Shown: piece after piece, positions 8,221 to 15,272 of the stretch | Numbering within the stretch: the first letter of the stretch is position 1 | How the letters are laid out: each line of letters opens with the position of its first letter | From: JAGMXM01 sp964458325 | GTDB lineage: Bacteria; Verrucomicrobiota; Verrucomicrobiia; Limisphaerales; UBA1319 | Reading direction: 5' to 3' | NCBI GenBank assembly: GCA_964458325.1 | Contig: CAYWIM010000054.1 | Coordinates: 1-32,308 of the forward strand | DNA length: 32,308 nt | Position numbers and translations under genes: made by a program | Notes under the pieces: generated by a model | Databases searched by the model: none | What the model was told of the DNA's origin: nothing | What the model saw: only the letters and a program-made list of their open reading frames with translations

Positions 8221-9018
8221 ATGAATCGAATGCCATGCTATCACCGCTCGACGATGGGCGCAGGTTTGGTGGTTGCCCTGCTGAGCATCGCCGCCGCCGT
8301 GGCGGATCCGGTGGATGATATTTTAGCCTCCAACCTTTTGTGGCGAGCCGCTCACCCGGTCAGCAAGTGCCGCTTGCGCCAGATCGGCGGCGACGGCGCG
8401 GTGGTCGGGCTTTACTACCTGGATCTGCGATCGTCGCGCACCAACAACCCGACGGAGGTGACGGTCATGTCCACCCGCCTGCCGAAGTCGGAGTTCGTCT
8501 CGCGGATGGTGCGCGAGGCCAGCTATGCGCGCATTTTCTTCAATGAAGACGTCTATGTCGAATTGACGACCACCAATTACCAGTCCCTGACGCCGAACAA
8601 GTTCTGGAGCGCCCAAAGCGTCCCGGAGGCGCGCGCCGCCCTGACCGAGGTCTATGACATCTCCGGCACGAAGACCAACGTGCTCGATGGGGTGAGCTAT
8701 CCCGGCATCGATCTCACCGTGAACTCCGCCAACTGGGACATTTACAAGACCACGATCGGCACCAACGTCATCGCCAGTGTACCCGCTGCCCTTCCCGCCG
8801 CGCTGACAGTCTTTTTTGGGCCTTCCGGCGATCTCCGGTTCATCGAAACGCGCACGCCCAAGGTCAATGTCGAGATGGTCTTCTACGACTGGACGGATTT
8901 GAGCGCGAAGGTTGCCGAGCTGGACGACATGCGTATTGCCCCCCACGCTCGGCAGGAACGATGGGATGTGCCGGTCGACGAAGCGCTGTTCAGGTATCTG
9001 GCCCGATTGGGCGAATGA
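8221..9018 (+). CDS. secreted protein of unknown function
   Basis: A 265-aa protein. ATG 8221 is favoured by GGGAGG at 8211-8216 and by the signal peptide that follows (GAGLVVALLSIAAAVA-D); an in-frame ATG at 8185 overlaps the upstream gene and has no such support. The mature region is a mixed alpha/beta periplasmic-type protein with no cysteine pair, lipobox or recognised catalytic motif. The segment DLRFIETRTPKVNVEMVFYDW faintly recalls LolA-like lipoprotein-sorting folds, but this is weak. It is immediately upstream of the radical SAM gene (55-nt gap), so it may be part of the same transcript. Confidence 0.6.
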   Translation: MNRMPCYHRSTMGAGLVVALLSIAAAVADPVDDILASNLLWRAAHPVSKCRLRQIGGDGAVVGLYYLDLRSSRTNNPTEVTVMSTRLPKSEFVSRMVREASYARIFFNEDVYVELTTTNYQSLTPNKFWSAQSVPEARAALTEVYDISGTKTNVLDGVSYPGIDLTVNSANWDIYKTTIGTNVIASVPAALPAALTVFFGPSGDLRFIETRTPKVNVEMVFYDWTDLSAKVAELDDMRIAPHARQERWDVPVDEALFRYLARLGE

Positions 9019-9073
9019 GCAGGCCGGGAATGCGCGGGCGGCCCGGGCGCCGGCGCCGCCGAGATTCGCGGGT

Positions 9074-10240
9074 ATGATCGACGAAAAGGTAATGGAAATC
9101 GCCGATGAGCTGGCCGAGCTCCAGAGAGGGGCGGAGATACTCGAAGGCGAAGGCAAGAGCATCACGTGGGACCAGGAGCACGGCGACGAGCTGATGTGCA
9201 ACCTGAAGGGCCCCCTGCAGATCCCCTGGATGTACTCGCGGAAATGCATCTTCTCCTGCAGCCACTGCTACAATTTTTCCGACTCGGATCTCGAGGAGAA
9301 GGACAATGCCGACCTGGGGCTGATGATCGAGCGGATCGGCGAGTGCCAGCCCTACAACGTCTGCCTGTGCGGCGGGGAGCCGCTGGCCTGGGACCCGCTC
9401 CTCGAGACCGTCACGCGCCTTCGGGAGCGGGGAGTCCCTCTGGTCTCGATCGTCACCAACGGCTATCTCGCCTCGCGCGACGCGCTGGCCCGCGTGCGCG
9501 ATCATGGCCTGACGACCATCCAGTTCAGCGTCGATGGAATCGACGCGGAGAGCCATGCCGAGCTGCGCAAGGTCCCCGACAGCTTTGAAAAGGTTCTGCG
9601 GGCGGTCGAGGATGCGCTGACGTTCTCCTGGCAGGATCTTTCCGTCTGCATGACTCCCACGCGGCGCAACATCGGCCAGGCCAAAGACTACGTCAAGATG
9701 TTCGTCGAGATGGGCGTGCGGCACATCCGGTTTCAGCCCTACATGCCCCTGGGCCGCGGCGCGCTCAATGCCGCCCAGCTCCAGCCCTCAGATGATGCGT
9801 ATCTGAAGTTCCATTTCGACCTCTATGACGCGCAGGTGGCCTACCCGGACATTTTCGTCGATTGGGGGGATCCGCTCGAGCATCTCTGGTTTTATTCATT
9901 CACCGAGGCCAACTGCTGGTCGACGGGCATCAGCCCCAACGGCTGGCTCGAGCTGTCCCCCTACATTCCTGTTCGATTGGGCGACATCAAGGCTCATCGC
10001 ATCGAGGATATATGGGCCAAGGGGATCAAGACCCTGTGGCATTCGCCCCTGGTCCGCCGGCTGGCCGGCCATGTCTACTGCACCGATGCTCTCGCTGACC
10101 AGGAGATCGATGCGTTCAAGGAGCCTCCTCTCCACATCGATATTTTCGACCCGCCGCAATGGGAGGCGCTGATGACGACGGACGACCTCGATGTCTTCCG
10201 CCGGTTCACGGCATCCAATCTCGCCGATGGCTCCGCATGA
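9074..10240 (+). CDS. radical SAM enzyme, MoaA/PqqE-like, with degenerate SPASM-like end
   Basis: A 388-aa protein from ATG 9074; longer in-frame starts run back into the preceding gene. The radical SAM motif CIFSCSHC (C58, C62, C65; CX3CX2C) should bind the SAM-cleaving 4Fe-4S cluster, and CGGEP (99-103) and TNG (128-130) are the usual SAM-contacting motifs. The C-terminal part (NCWSTGISPNGWLELSP then VRLGDI ... IEDIW) aligns by eye with a SPASM/twitch region, but Ser-Pro occupies the place of the usual second Cys, so the auxiliary cluster may be incomplete (C281 and C336 remain). It overlaps the RRE-domain gene by ATGA at 10237-10240, a strong sign of joint function. RiPP modifications by such enzymes include epimerisation and thioether or C-C crosslinks; which applies here cannot be read from the sequence. 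Confidence 0.85.
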   Translation: MIDEKVMEIADELAELQRGAEILEGEGKSITWDQEHGDELMCNLKGPLQIPWMYSRKCIFSCSHCYNFSDSDLEEKDNADLGLMIERIGECQPYNVCLCGGEPLAWDPLLETVTRLRERGVPLVSIVTNGYLASRDALARVRDHGLTTIQFSVDGIDAESHAELRKVPDSFEKVLRAVEDALTFSWQDLSVCMTPTRRNIGQAKDYVKMFVEMGVRHIRFQPYMPLGRGALNAAQLQPSDDAYLKFHFDLYDAQVAYPDIFVDWGDPLEHLWFYSFTEANCWSTGISPNGWLELSPYIPVRLGDIKAHRIEDIWAKGIKTLWHSPLVRRLAGHVYCTDALADQEIDAFKEPPLHIDIFDPPQWEALMTTDDLDVFRRFTASNLADGSA

Positions 10241-11112
10241 TCGCACCGATCACAAAGCGCTATTTTCGGCGCAAAGAAAACAACGGCTACTGGAGCGTCG
10301 TGCCGCTGCAAGGCCCGTATTTTCCCGATGCGGTCATCATCAACGACTTCACGAACTGGGTTCTGGATTTGCTCGAGTCGGGCGAGGGCCTCGATGGGGC
10401 GCTGGATCGCTGCGCGCGTGAGCATCCGGATGAGGACCCGCGCAAGATCCGGGCCGATCTGTTCCACATCGCGGGGCGGCTGGGCAAATACGATCTGGTC
10501 GAGGGCGGTGGGTTCGCGTCGCGGCTGAGCATTCTACAGCCTGGCGCGGGCCTGGTGTCCGGCTCGATTCAGCCCTGTCCGGTCATCCATATACCGCGGC
10601 TGTCGGACTTCATCGTGCAGGCGGTGCGCGAGGGCGGGCTGGTGTATCACGTCCGCATGGGGCAGATGCCGGGCGGCCAGAGCATCGACTCCCTGGTCTC
10701 GCTCTACTCGGCGGACCGGATGGTGGAGCAGCAGAGCACCGGCGCCGAGACCTACTGGGTTTATGTGGGGGCTGACGGGCAGTTCTGCGGCGCGGTCTCC
10801 TCGTCGAGCTACATGCAGATGGCGCCCGTGGTGGCGCTGCAGGCCATCGCCGTCACGCCGGACGAGACCGGCTGGAGCGGCCGGGTCCAGGCCATGCTCG
10901 AGCAGATCGCCGAGACGCTCTCCCTGTTCGGCCTCAGCGAGAAGATCCGGGTCACCAGCCTGCGCCCGGTCGACGGCCAGGATGCCAATCTGAGCATTGC
11001 GGATCCGCGATTATTCGAGGTTCTGGCCCGCTGCGGCTTTCGAAAGACGGCGGTCTTTCAACGAGAAATCAACGACAGATATCATTTGGAATACTACGAT
11101 CGCATTGTCTAG
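10237..11112 (+). CDS. PqqD-like RiPP recognition element fused to GNAT-like domain
   Basis: A 291-aa protein starting at the ATG inside the ATGA overlap with the radical SAM gene; an earlier in-frame start at 10159 is unlikely. Residues about 10-90 have the PqqD/RRE winged-helix pattern: two strands (NGYWSVVPLQGPYFPDAV), a helix (NDFTNWVLDLLESGEGLDGALD), a D-E-DP-KIRADLFHIAGRL helix and a final strand ending KYDLVEG. Such domains bind the leader of a precursor peptide. Residues about 125-291 look like a GNAT acyltransferase fold: a VALQAIAVTPDE strand, a TGWSGRVQAMLEQIAETL helix, then the RLFEVLARCGFRKTAVFQRE ending typical of GNATs. The CoA-binding loop is not canonical. The candidate precursor starts 22 nt downstream. 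I infer leader docking plus possible acylation of the peptide. Confidence 0.7.
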   Translation: MIAPITKRYFRRKENNGYWSVVPLQGPYFPDAVIINDFTNWVLDLLESGEGLDGALDRCAREHPDEDPRKIRADLFHIAGRLGKYDLVEGGGFASRLSILQPGAGLVSGSIQPCPVIHIPRLSDFIVQAVREGGLVYHVRMGQMPGGQSIDSLVSLYSADRMVEQQSTGAETYWVYVGADGQFCGAVSSSSYMQMAPVVALQAIAVTPDETGWSGRVQAMLEQIAETLSLFGLSEKIRVTSLRPVDGQDANLSIADPRLFEVLARCGFRKTAVFQREINDRYHLEYYDRIV

Positions 11113-11134
11113 CCCAACAACAACCTATTGATTT

Positions 11135-11401
11135 ATGTATACTGGACCCACCTTCGCGCCGCTGCGCTCGATCAATAACCAATACGGCAACGGCCGCACC
11201 ACGCTGGGCTGGCTGGCGCTGACGAACACGCTTTCCACGGTCAACGGCGGGATTGTCGGCAATATCGTCGGCGGGATTGTCGGCGGAGTCGTTGGCGCCA
11301 TCGTGGGCGGAGTCGTCGGGCCCGTCTGCAAGATCCCCAACCTCGGGCGCATCGGCCAGGCATCGAGCCCCGCTCCGCCACCCCGCCGCGCGGGCGGGTG
11401 A
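11135..11401 (+). CDS. candidate RiPP precursor peptide with Gly/Val/Ile tetrapeptide core
   Basis: An 88-aa small protein. Residues 1-37 are a polar leader-like part. Residues 38-65 are seven uninterrupted tetrapeptides GGIV GNIV GGIV GGVV GAIV GGVV GPVC. Then come KIPNLGRIG and a Pro/Arg-rich tail. Residues G38-G39 could be a double-glycine cleavage site, with Val at -4 and Leu at -7, as in C39-processed leaders. There is one Cys (65). It lies between the RRE-GNAT gene (22 nt upstream) and a second GNAT-like gene, the usual place for a precursor. No Shine-Dalgarno sequence is evident. The composition recalls polytheonamide cores (Gly, Val, Ile/Ala, Asn), substrates for C- and N-methylation. 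The alternative is a glycine-zipper membrane peptide or unmodified bacteriocin. Confidence 0.6.
   Translation: MYTGPTFAPLRSINNQYGNGRTTLGWLALTNTLSTVNGGIVGNIVGGIVGGVVGAIVGGVVGPVCKIPNLGRIGQASSPAPPPRRAGG
11246..11329 (+). repeat. 12-bp-period coding repeat (seven G-x-[IV]-[VC] units)
   Basis: This stretch encodes residues 38-65 of the candidate precursor as seven 12-nt units. Each has the form GGx-nnn-[AG]Tn-[GT]Tn/TGn, for example ggcgggattgtc and ggcggagtcgtc. Several units are nearly identical at the DNA level, which suggests growth by unit duplication and allows length variation between strains. Confidence 0.75.
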
Positions 11402-11426
11402 GTGATCCACGTGCCGGAACCGCGAT

Positions 11427-11471
11427 GGCCGGCGGCATCGGAAAGGCGGGCATCGGGATGCCAATCCGGCC
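11427..11471 (+). promoter_or_regulatory. stem-loop downstream of the precursor gene
   Basis: GGCCGG (11427-11432) pairs with CCGGCC (11466-11471), and the inner GGCATC (11434-11439) pairs with GATGCC (11457-11462), leaving a small internal bulge. GATGCC can instead pair with a second GGCATC at 11449-11454, so two folds compete. There is no T-run, so it is not an intrinsic terminator. A stem here could protect the 3' end of the precursor mRNA or limit read-through into the enzyme genes. Confidence 0.4.
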
Positions 11472-11540
11472 CCGCCGTATCTCCTCGATGCGATACCACC
11501 ATTGGATGTTGCAGAGCCATGTTTGACCGAAATGAGTTGA

Positions 11541-11557
11541 AAAGGGAGGGTCCCTTT
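11541..11557 (+). promoter_or_regulatory. short perfect hairpin before the GNAT gene
   Basis: AAAGGGA (11541-11547), loop GGG and TCCCTTT (11551-11557) form a perfect 7-bp stem 23 nt before the ATG at 11581. It contains the only purine-rich GGGAGGG stretch near that start, so folding would hide the best ribosome-binding-like sequence, although its spacing is too long for normal initiation. Confidence 0.35.
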
Positions 11558-11580
11558 GCCACGCTCGACGTTCCAACCGC

Positions 11581-12147
11581 ATGAAAGTCTGTGTGATGAG
11601 AGAGGCCGACTCGAAGAAGGTCGCCAGCCTCCTGGCTCTGGCCCGAGAGAACATCGGACGGCCCGACACGCTGCCGGCGATGCTGTATCTCATGCTGCCC
11701 GATTACAAGCCGACGTTCATCTACAATTACTATAACCTGCGATCGAGGCACTTCCGGCTCGAAGAGGTGTTTTTCACCGCGCTCGATGAAGAGCAGCAGA
11801 CGATCCAAGGCGTCCTTTCGTTCGCGGAGTTCACCCGGAAGAAGGCGTTCTTGAAGGTATTTGCCGTGGACCAGCCGCTCGCCAATGGGGGGGCGGGGGC
11901 GGATGCCGGGTGGTTTCTCGATGCGGCGATTGCCGAGCTGAGACGATTCCGCGACCTCGAGGCGGTGCGGTTGCTCGTGGCTCGAAAGGTGGAAAGCGAG
12001 ACCGAGCAGTTCGTGGGGCCGCACATCGACGCCGCATTGGCCGGCCGGCTTGCGACCCATGCGTTCAGCAAGCTTGCCCGGCTCGAACGGGAGGGTGGAA
12101 GGAATGTCGCGGTCGAAATCTATGAGCGCGCGGTCGCCGCGGGCTGA
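11581..12147 (+). CDS. GNAT-like acyltransferase candidate
   Basis: A 188-aa protein with a GNAT-like order: an N-terminal strand and helix (MKVCVMREADSKKVASLLALA), central strands (TIQGVLSFAEFTR, KAFLKVFAVDQ), a Gly-rich loop (NGGAGAD, about 102-108) where the CoA pyrophosphate loop is expected, the following helix (GWFLDAAIAELRRF), and a C-terminal HAFSKLARLEREGGRNVAVEIYER segment typical of the family. Identification is by pattern and not certain. It follows the candidate precursor by 179 nt and overlaps the methyltransferase gene by 44 nt. A plausible job is capping the peptide N-terminus or a side chain with an acyl group. Confidence 0.5.
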   Translation: MKVCVMREADSKKVASLLALARENIGRPDTLPAMLYLMLPDYKPTFIYNYYNLRSRHFRLEEVFFTALDEEQQTIQGVLSFAEFTRKKAFLKVFAVDQPLANGGAGADAGWFLDAAIAELRRFRDLEAVRLLVARKVESETEQFVGPHIDAALAGRLATHAFSKLARLEREGGRNVAVEIYERAVAAG

Positions 12148-13240
12148 TCCGGATCCGCTGCGCTGGCTGGGCCGGCTGCTTCGCGACGGCGGTTATTGGG
12201 ATGCCTGCCGCCTGCACCGCAACCGCTACATCGATCGCCGCTACCAGAGCCATCTGCGGCAAAGCCGGCCCTGGTTCTCGGGCCCCGTGCGAGCGCTGCT
12301 CGATCTGTTTCTGTTTCGCTCGATCGTCGAGAGCGAGGCGCTGCCATTCATCCCCCAGCCGCTTTTCGAGGCGCTGATCGATGAACAGATCCTGGCTCGA
12401 AAATCGGGGACGGCCGTTCAAAGCAACTACTTCGTGCTGCTTTTAGACAACGTCCTCGTCCTGACCGAAGACTTTGCCAATCCCGCCCAATCGGTCTACT
12501 ACGGCGAGGACTCGGAGTTTTACGCGAACATGCTCGAGATCTCGCCCAAGGCGCGGTGTCTGGACCTGTGCACGGGAACCGGCGTGCAAGCGCTGATGAG
12601 CCTGAGCCGGGGCGCGGCCCGGGTGGATGCGGTGGATATCAATCCGCGGGCCGTGCGGTTGGCGCGGCTCAACGCGCGGCTGAACGGATGGGAGCGGCAG
12701 ATGCGGTGGTTCGAAGGCGACCTGTTCGAGCCGCTGCCCCCCGGCCGGTATGATCGGATCACCTGCAATCCCCCCCTGTTGCCCATTCCGCCCGGGATCC
12801 CCTATCCCGTCATCGGCGACGGGGGTTTTGACGGCCTGCGGTTCATCCGGCGGATATTGGAGCAGCTGGCAGGCCGCCTTGCGGACGGCGGGAAGTGTCT
12901 TTTGCTGGGCCTTTCGCTGGCCGATCCCATGCCGGAGATCGAGAGGCTCTGCGCCGGCGGGCTGCCGCCTGGGTTCGGCTGCCATCTCTATCTCCTGACC
13001 CGCCAGTCGCTCGATCAGTACCTCAAGGCGATCGTGACGACCGTTGCCCGGCTCTATCCCAAAGAGAACCCGCTGCAGCTGAGCCGCAGTTTTCACGCGG
13101 CCTACGCTGGCGCGGGGTACACCGACGTGGTGAGCTATTACGTGGTGGTGTCACGCTCGGCCCGCCATCCGGCTGCCTGCGTGAGCAACCTGACGCGGAG
13201 CAGCGCCAGCGAGACGTACTGGTTTGTGGGGGGGGCATGA
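12104..13240 (+). CDS. SAM-dependent methyltransferase with NPPL motif
   Basis: A 378-aa class I methyltransferase. ATG 12104 is chosen because GAGGG (12091-12095) lies 8 nt upstream; ATG 12122 is also possible. Motif I is CLDLCTGTG (152-160), an acidic residue ends the second strand (AVDIN, D178), and motif IV is NPPL (222-225). The NPP[YFL] signature is usual in enzymes that methylate planar amide or ring nitrogens (PrmC/HemK, RsmC, adenine methyltransferases). An N-terminal helical region of about 110 residues precedes the catalytic domain. In this locus it may N-methylate a side-chain amide, as the polytheonamide enzyme PoyE does for Asn; the candidate core has one Asn in the repeat and one after it. 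A housekeeping rRNA or protein target cannot be excluded. Confidence 0.8.
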   Translation: MSRSKSMSARSPRADPDPLRWLGRLLRDGGYWDACRLHRNRYIDRRYQSHLRQSRPWFSGPVRALLDLFLFRSIVESEALPFIPQPLFEALIDEQILARKSGTAVQSNYFVLLLDNVLVLTEDFANPAQSVYYGEDSEFYANMLEISPKARCLDLCTGTGVQALMSLSRGAARVDAVDINPRAVRLARLNARLNGWERQMRWFEGDLFEPLPPGRYDRITCNPPLLPIPPGIPYPVIGDGGFDGLRFIRRILEQLAGRLADGGKCLLLGLSLADPMPEIERLCAGGLPPGFGCHLYLLTRQSLDQYLKAIVTTVARLYPKENPLQLSRSFHAAYAGAGYTDVVSYYVVVSRSARHPAACVSNLTRSSASETYWFVGGA

Positions 13241-13262
13241 ATCGCGCTTCACGGGACAGGCA

Positions 13263-15272
13263 ATGACCGGCATCGATCCCATCTCGCCCGCCCCGGCCGG
13301 AACGATCCAGCCCGAATCGACGGGCCTGCGGAAGCGCCCGCGCACGGCGATGCTCGTCATGCCCTTCGGGCTCCTCTCTTTCCCGGCCATCGGCGTCAGC
13401 TCGCTCAAGGCGGTTTTCAAACAGCAGGGGTATGTGCTGGATGTCCAATACTGCAATTTCGATTTCGTCCGGCGCATCGGGCTGAAGGAGTACCAATACT
13501 TCGTCAACAGCTGCTCGCCGTTTTTGACGCCGGAGTTCGTGTTCGCGCGGGCGTTCGACCCGGAAGCCCCGGAGTATTCCGAGTTTTTTTACCGGATCGT
13601 GCCGCCCGGCTTCAGCAAGCGCGCCGGTCCGATCCGCGACCTGTACCGGGACGCCCATTCCTACATGGACCGGGTGGCCAGCAAGGTGCCTGAGTATCTC
13701 GATGACTTGGAGCGGAACCTGGATCTCTCGATGTATGAAGTCATTGGGTTCACCAGCTCGTTCGGGCAGAACTCGGCCTCGTGGGCATTTGCCAAGCGGA
13801 TCCGCCGGCGCTATCCCAAGGCCGTGATTTTGTTTGGAGGGGCAAACTGCGATGGGGTCATGGGGCAGGCCCATGTGGATGCATTCGAGTTCATCGATTT
13901 CGCCTGCACGGGCGAGGGGGAGACCTGCGTGCTCGAGCTGGTCCGGTGGATCGAGGATCCGGCGAGCCATCCGTTTCCGCGGGCCGGCATCGTTTCCCGC
14001 CAGCATCGCTTCGATCCCCAGTCCATCGTGCTCACCGATGTTCATTCCCTGCCTCTGCCGGACTACGACGATTATTTCGAGCAGATCGAGAAGCATCCGG
14101 ATTGGCGGCGCTGGTATTTCGGGCTGCCCATGGAGAGCTCGAGGGGCTGCTGGTGGGGGCAGAAGAGCCAGTGCCTCTTCTGCGGATGCAATGGGACCCG
14201 GCTGAAATACCGTTACAAGCCGGCGGCCAAGTTCGTCGCCGAGCTCCGGGCGATGCGCGCCCGTTATGGAGAGAAGGCCCGGCACATCCAGGTTCTGGAC
14301 AACATCATGCCGCATACGTATCTGGACGAATTGCTGCCGCTGCTCGAAAAGGATCGCCCGTATGAGAGCATGTTTTATGAGATCAAATCCAACCTGCGGC
14401 CGGAGCAGATTCGGCGGCTGCGGGACGTGGGGATCAACTTCATGCAGCCTGGGATCGAGAGCCTGAGCACGCCGGTGCTCAAGCTGATGCGCAAGGGAGT
14501 GACCGCCCTGGCCAATGTCCAGACCATCAAATACGCGACGGAATATGGTGTCTGGGTGCTTTGGTCCATCCTGTGCGGATTCCCCGGAGAAAAGCCCGAG
14601 CATTACCGCGCCATCGCCGAGTGGATACCGAAGCTGTACCACCTCAATCCGCCTCGCAACGTGACCGAGATCTCGATCGACCGCAACAGCCCCTTGCATC
14701 AGTCGCCTGCGGCGTACGGGATGAAGCTCCAGCCCGCTGCCGCGTACGGGCAGCTCTACCGATTGCCCGAGCGGATCCTCGAGGACCTTGCCTACTGGTT
14801 TGAAAACCGCGCGCCGCTTGGCAGCCAGCGCCCCCGGCATCCCTATTTCGAGTTTCCCGAGTACGCCCGCTGCTGCTCCCGCCAGGTGCAAATCTGGCAG
14901 CACGCCTTCTTGAAGCAAAAAAACGTCCGCTTCGACTATGAGGCGACCGATGCAGGACTCGAGCTGATCGACACTCGATCCGGGACCGAGATCCGAACCT
15001 GCCTTGTTGGGATCGAGCGCGCCATTGTCGAATCCGCGCTGAGCATCACGGATTTCGGAGGCATCTGCGCGAACGTTCGGCGGACATTCCCGGCCGCGTC
15101 GGATGCGGACATCCGGGGGCGGATCGAGGAGCTGGTGGCCGCCTCGCATCTGCTGGCCGAGGACGATCGCTATCTGTTCCTGGGGCTGAGCCGGCGCGAG
15201 CTCCAGGCGCAAGGAGTATCGAGGTGCTGGCTGGCGACCGCTCGGACAGGCGATGATTATGTTTTTTCGTAA
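13263..15272 (+). CDS. B12-binding radical SAM RiPP maturase (RiPP maturation radical SAM protein 1 type), copy 1
   Basis: A 669-aa protein from ATG 13263. Residues about 28-240 form a cobalamin-binding Rossmann-like domain (MYEVIGFTSSFGQNSASWAFAK..., VILFGGANCDG, IDFACTGEGE). The catalytic domain has the family-specific motif SSRGCWWGQKSQCLFCGCNG with C296, C304 and C307 (CX7CX2C, not the usual CX3CX2C). This and the overall layout match the TIGR03975 family, to which I place the PoyB/PoyC-type C-methyltransferases of polytheonamide. The last 120 residues include a small winged-helix-like region (RIEELVAASHLLAEDDRYLFLGL). The expected reaction is transfer of methyl from methylcobalamin to unactivated carbons of the peptide. 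It starts 22 nt after the methyltransferase and overlaps the next gene by 20 nt. Confidence 0.9.
   Translation: MTGIDPISPAPAGTIQPESTGLRKRPRTAMLVMPFGLLSFPAIGVSSLKAVFKQQGYVLDVQYCNFDFVRRIGLKEYQYFVNSCSPFLTPEFVFARAFDPEAPEYSEFFYRIVPPGFSKRAGPIRDLYRDAHSYMDRVASKVPEYLDDLERNLDLSMYEVIGFTSSFGQNSASWAFAKRIRRRYPKAVILFGGANCDGVMGQAHVDAFEFIDFACTGEGETCVLELVRWIEDPASHPFPRAGIVSRQHRFDPQSIVLTDVHSLPLPDYDDYFEQIEKHPDWRRWYFGLPMESSRGCWWGQKSQCLFCGCNGTRLKYRYKPAAKFVAELRAMRARYGEKARHIQVLDNIMPHTYLDELLPLLEKDRPYESMFYEIKSNLRPEQIRRLRDVGINFMQPGIESLSTPVLKLMRKGVTALANVQTIKYATEYGVWVLWSILCGFPGEKPEHYRAIAEWIPKLYHLNPPRNVTEISIDRNSPLHQSPAAYGMKLQPAAAYGQLYRLPERILEDLAYWFENRAPLGSQRPRHPYFEFPEYARCCSRQVQIWQHAFLKQKNVRFDYEATDAGLELIDTRSGTEIRTCLVGIERAIVESALSITDFGGICANVRRTFPAASDADIRGRIEELVAASHLLAEDDRYLFLGLSRRELQAQGVSRCWLATARTGDDYVFS

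Noticed and set aside
11246..11251. Double-glycine (C39) leader cleavage taken as certain
   Set aside because: The Leu -7/Val -4/GG pattern fits, but GG also starts the repeat itself and no C39 peptidase is present in the window.
11246..11329. CRISPR-like or minisatellite interpretation of the 12-bp repeats
   Set aside because: The repeats are in frame, contiguous and without spacers, and encode a regular peptide pattern.
11402..11584. 60-aa open frame (GTG start) with four Cys, ending in ATGA overlap with the GNAT gene; considered as a second precursor
   Set aside because: It has no ribosome binding site, contains the two stem-loops, and shows no leader-like or repeat pattern. The ATGA overlap alone is weak evidence. 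It could be revived if the sequence is conserved in homologous loci.
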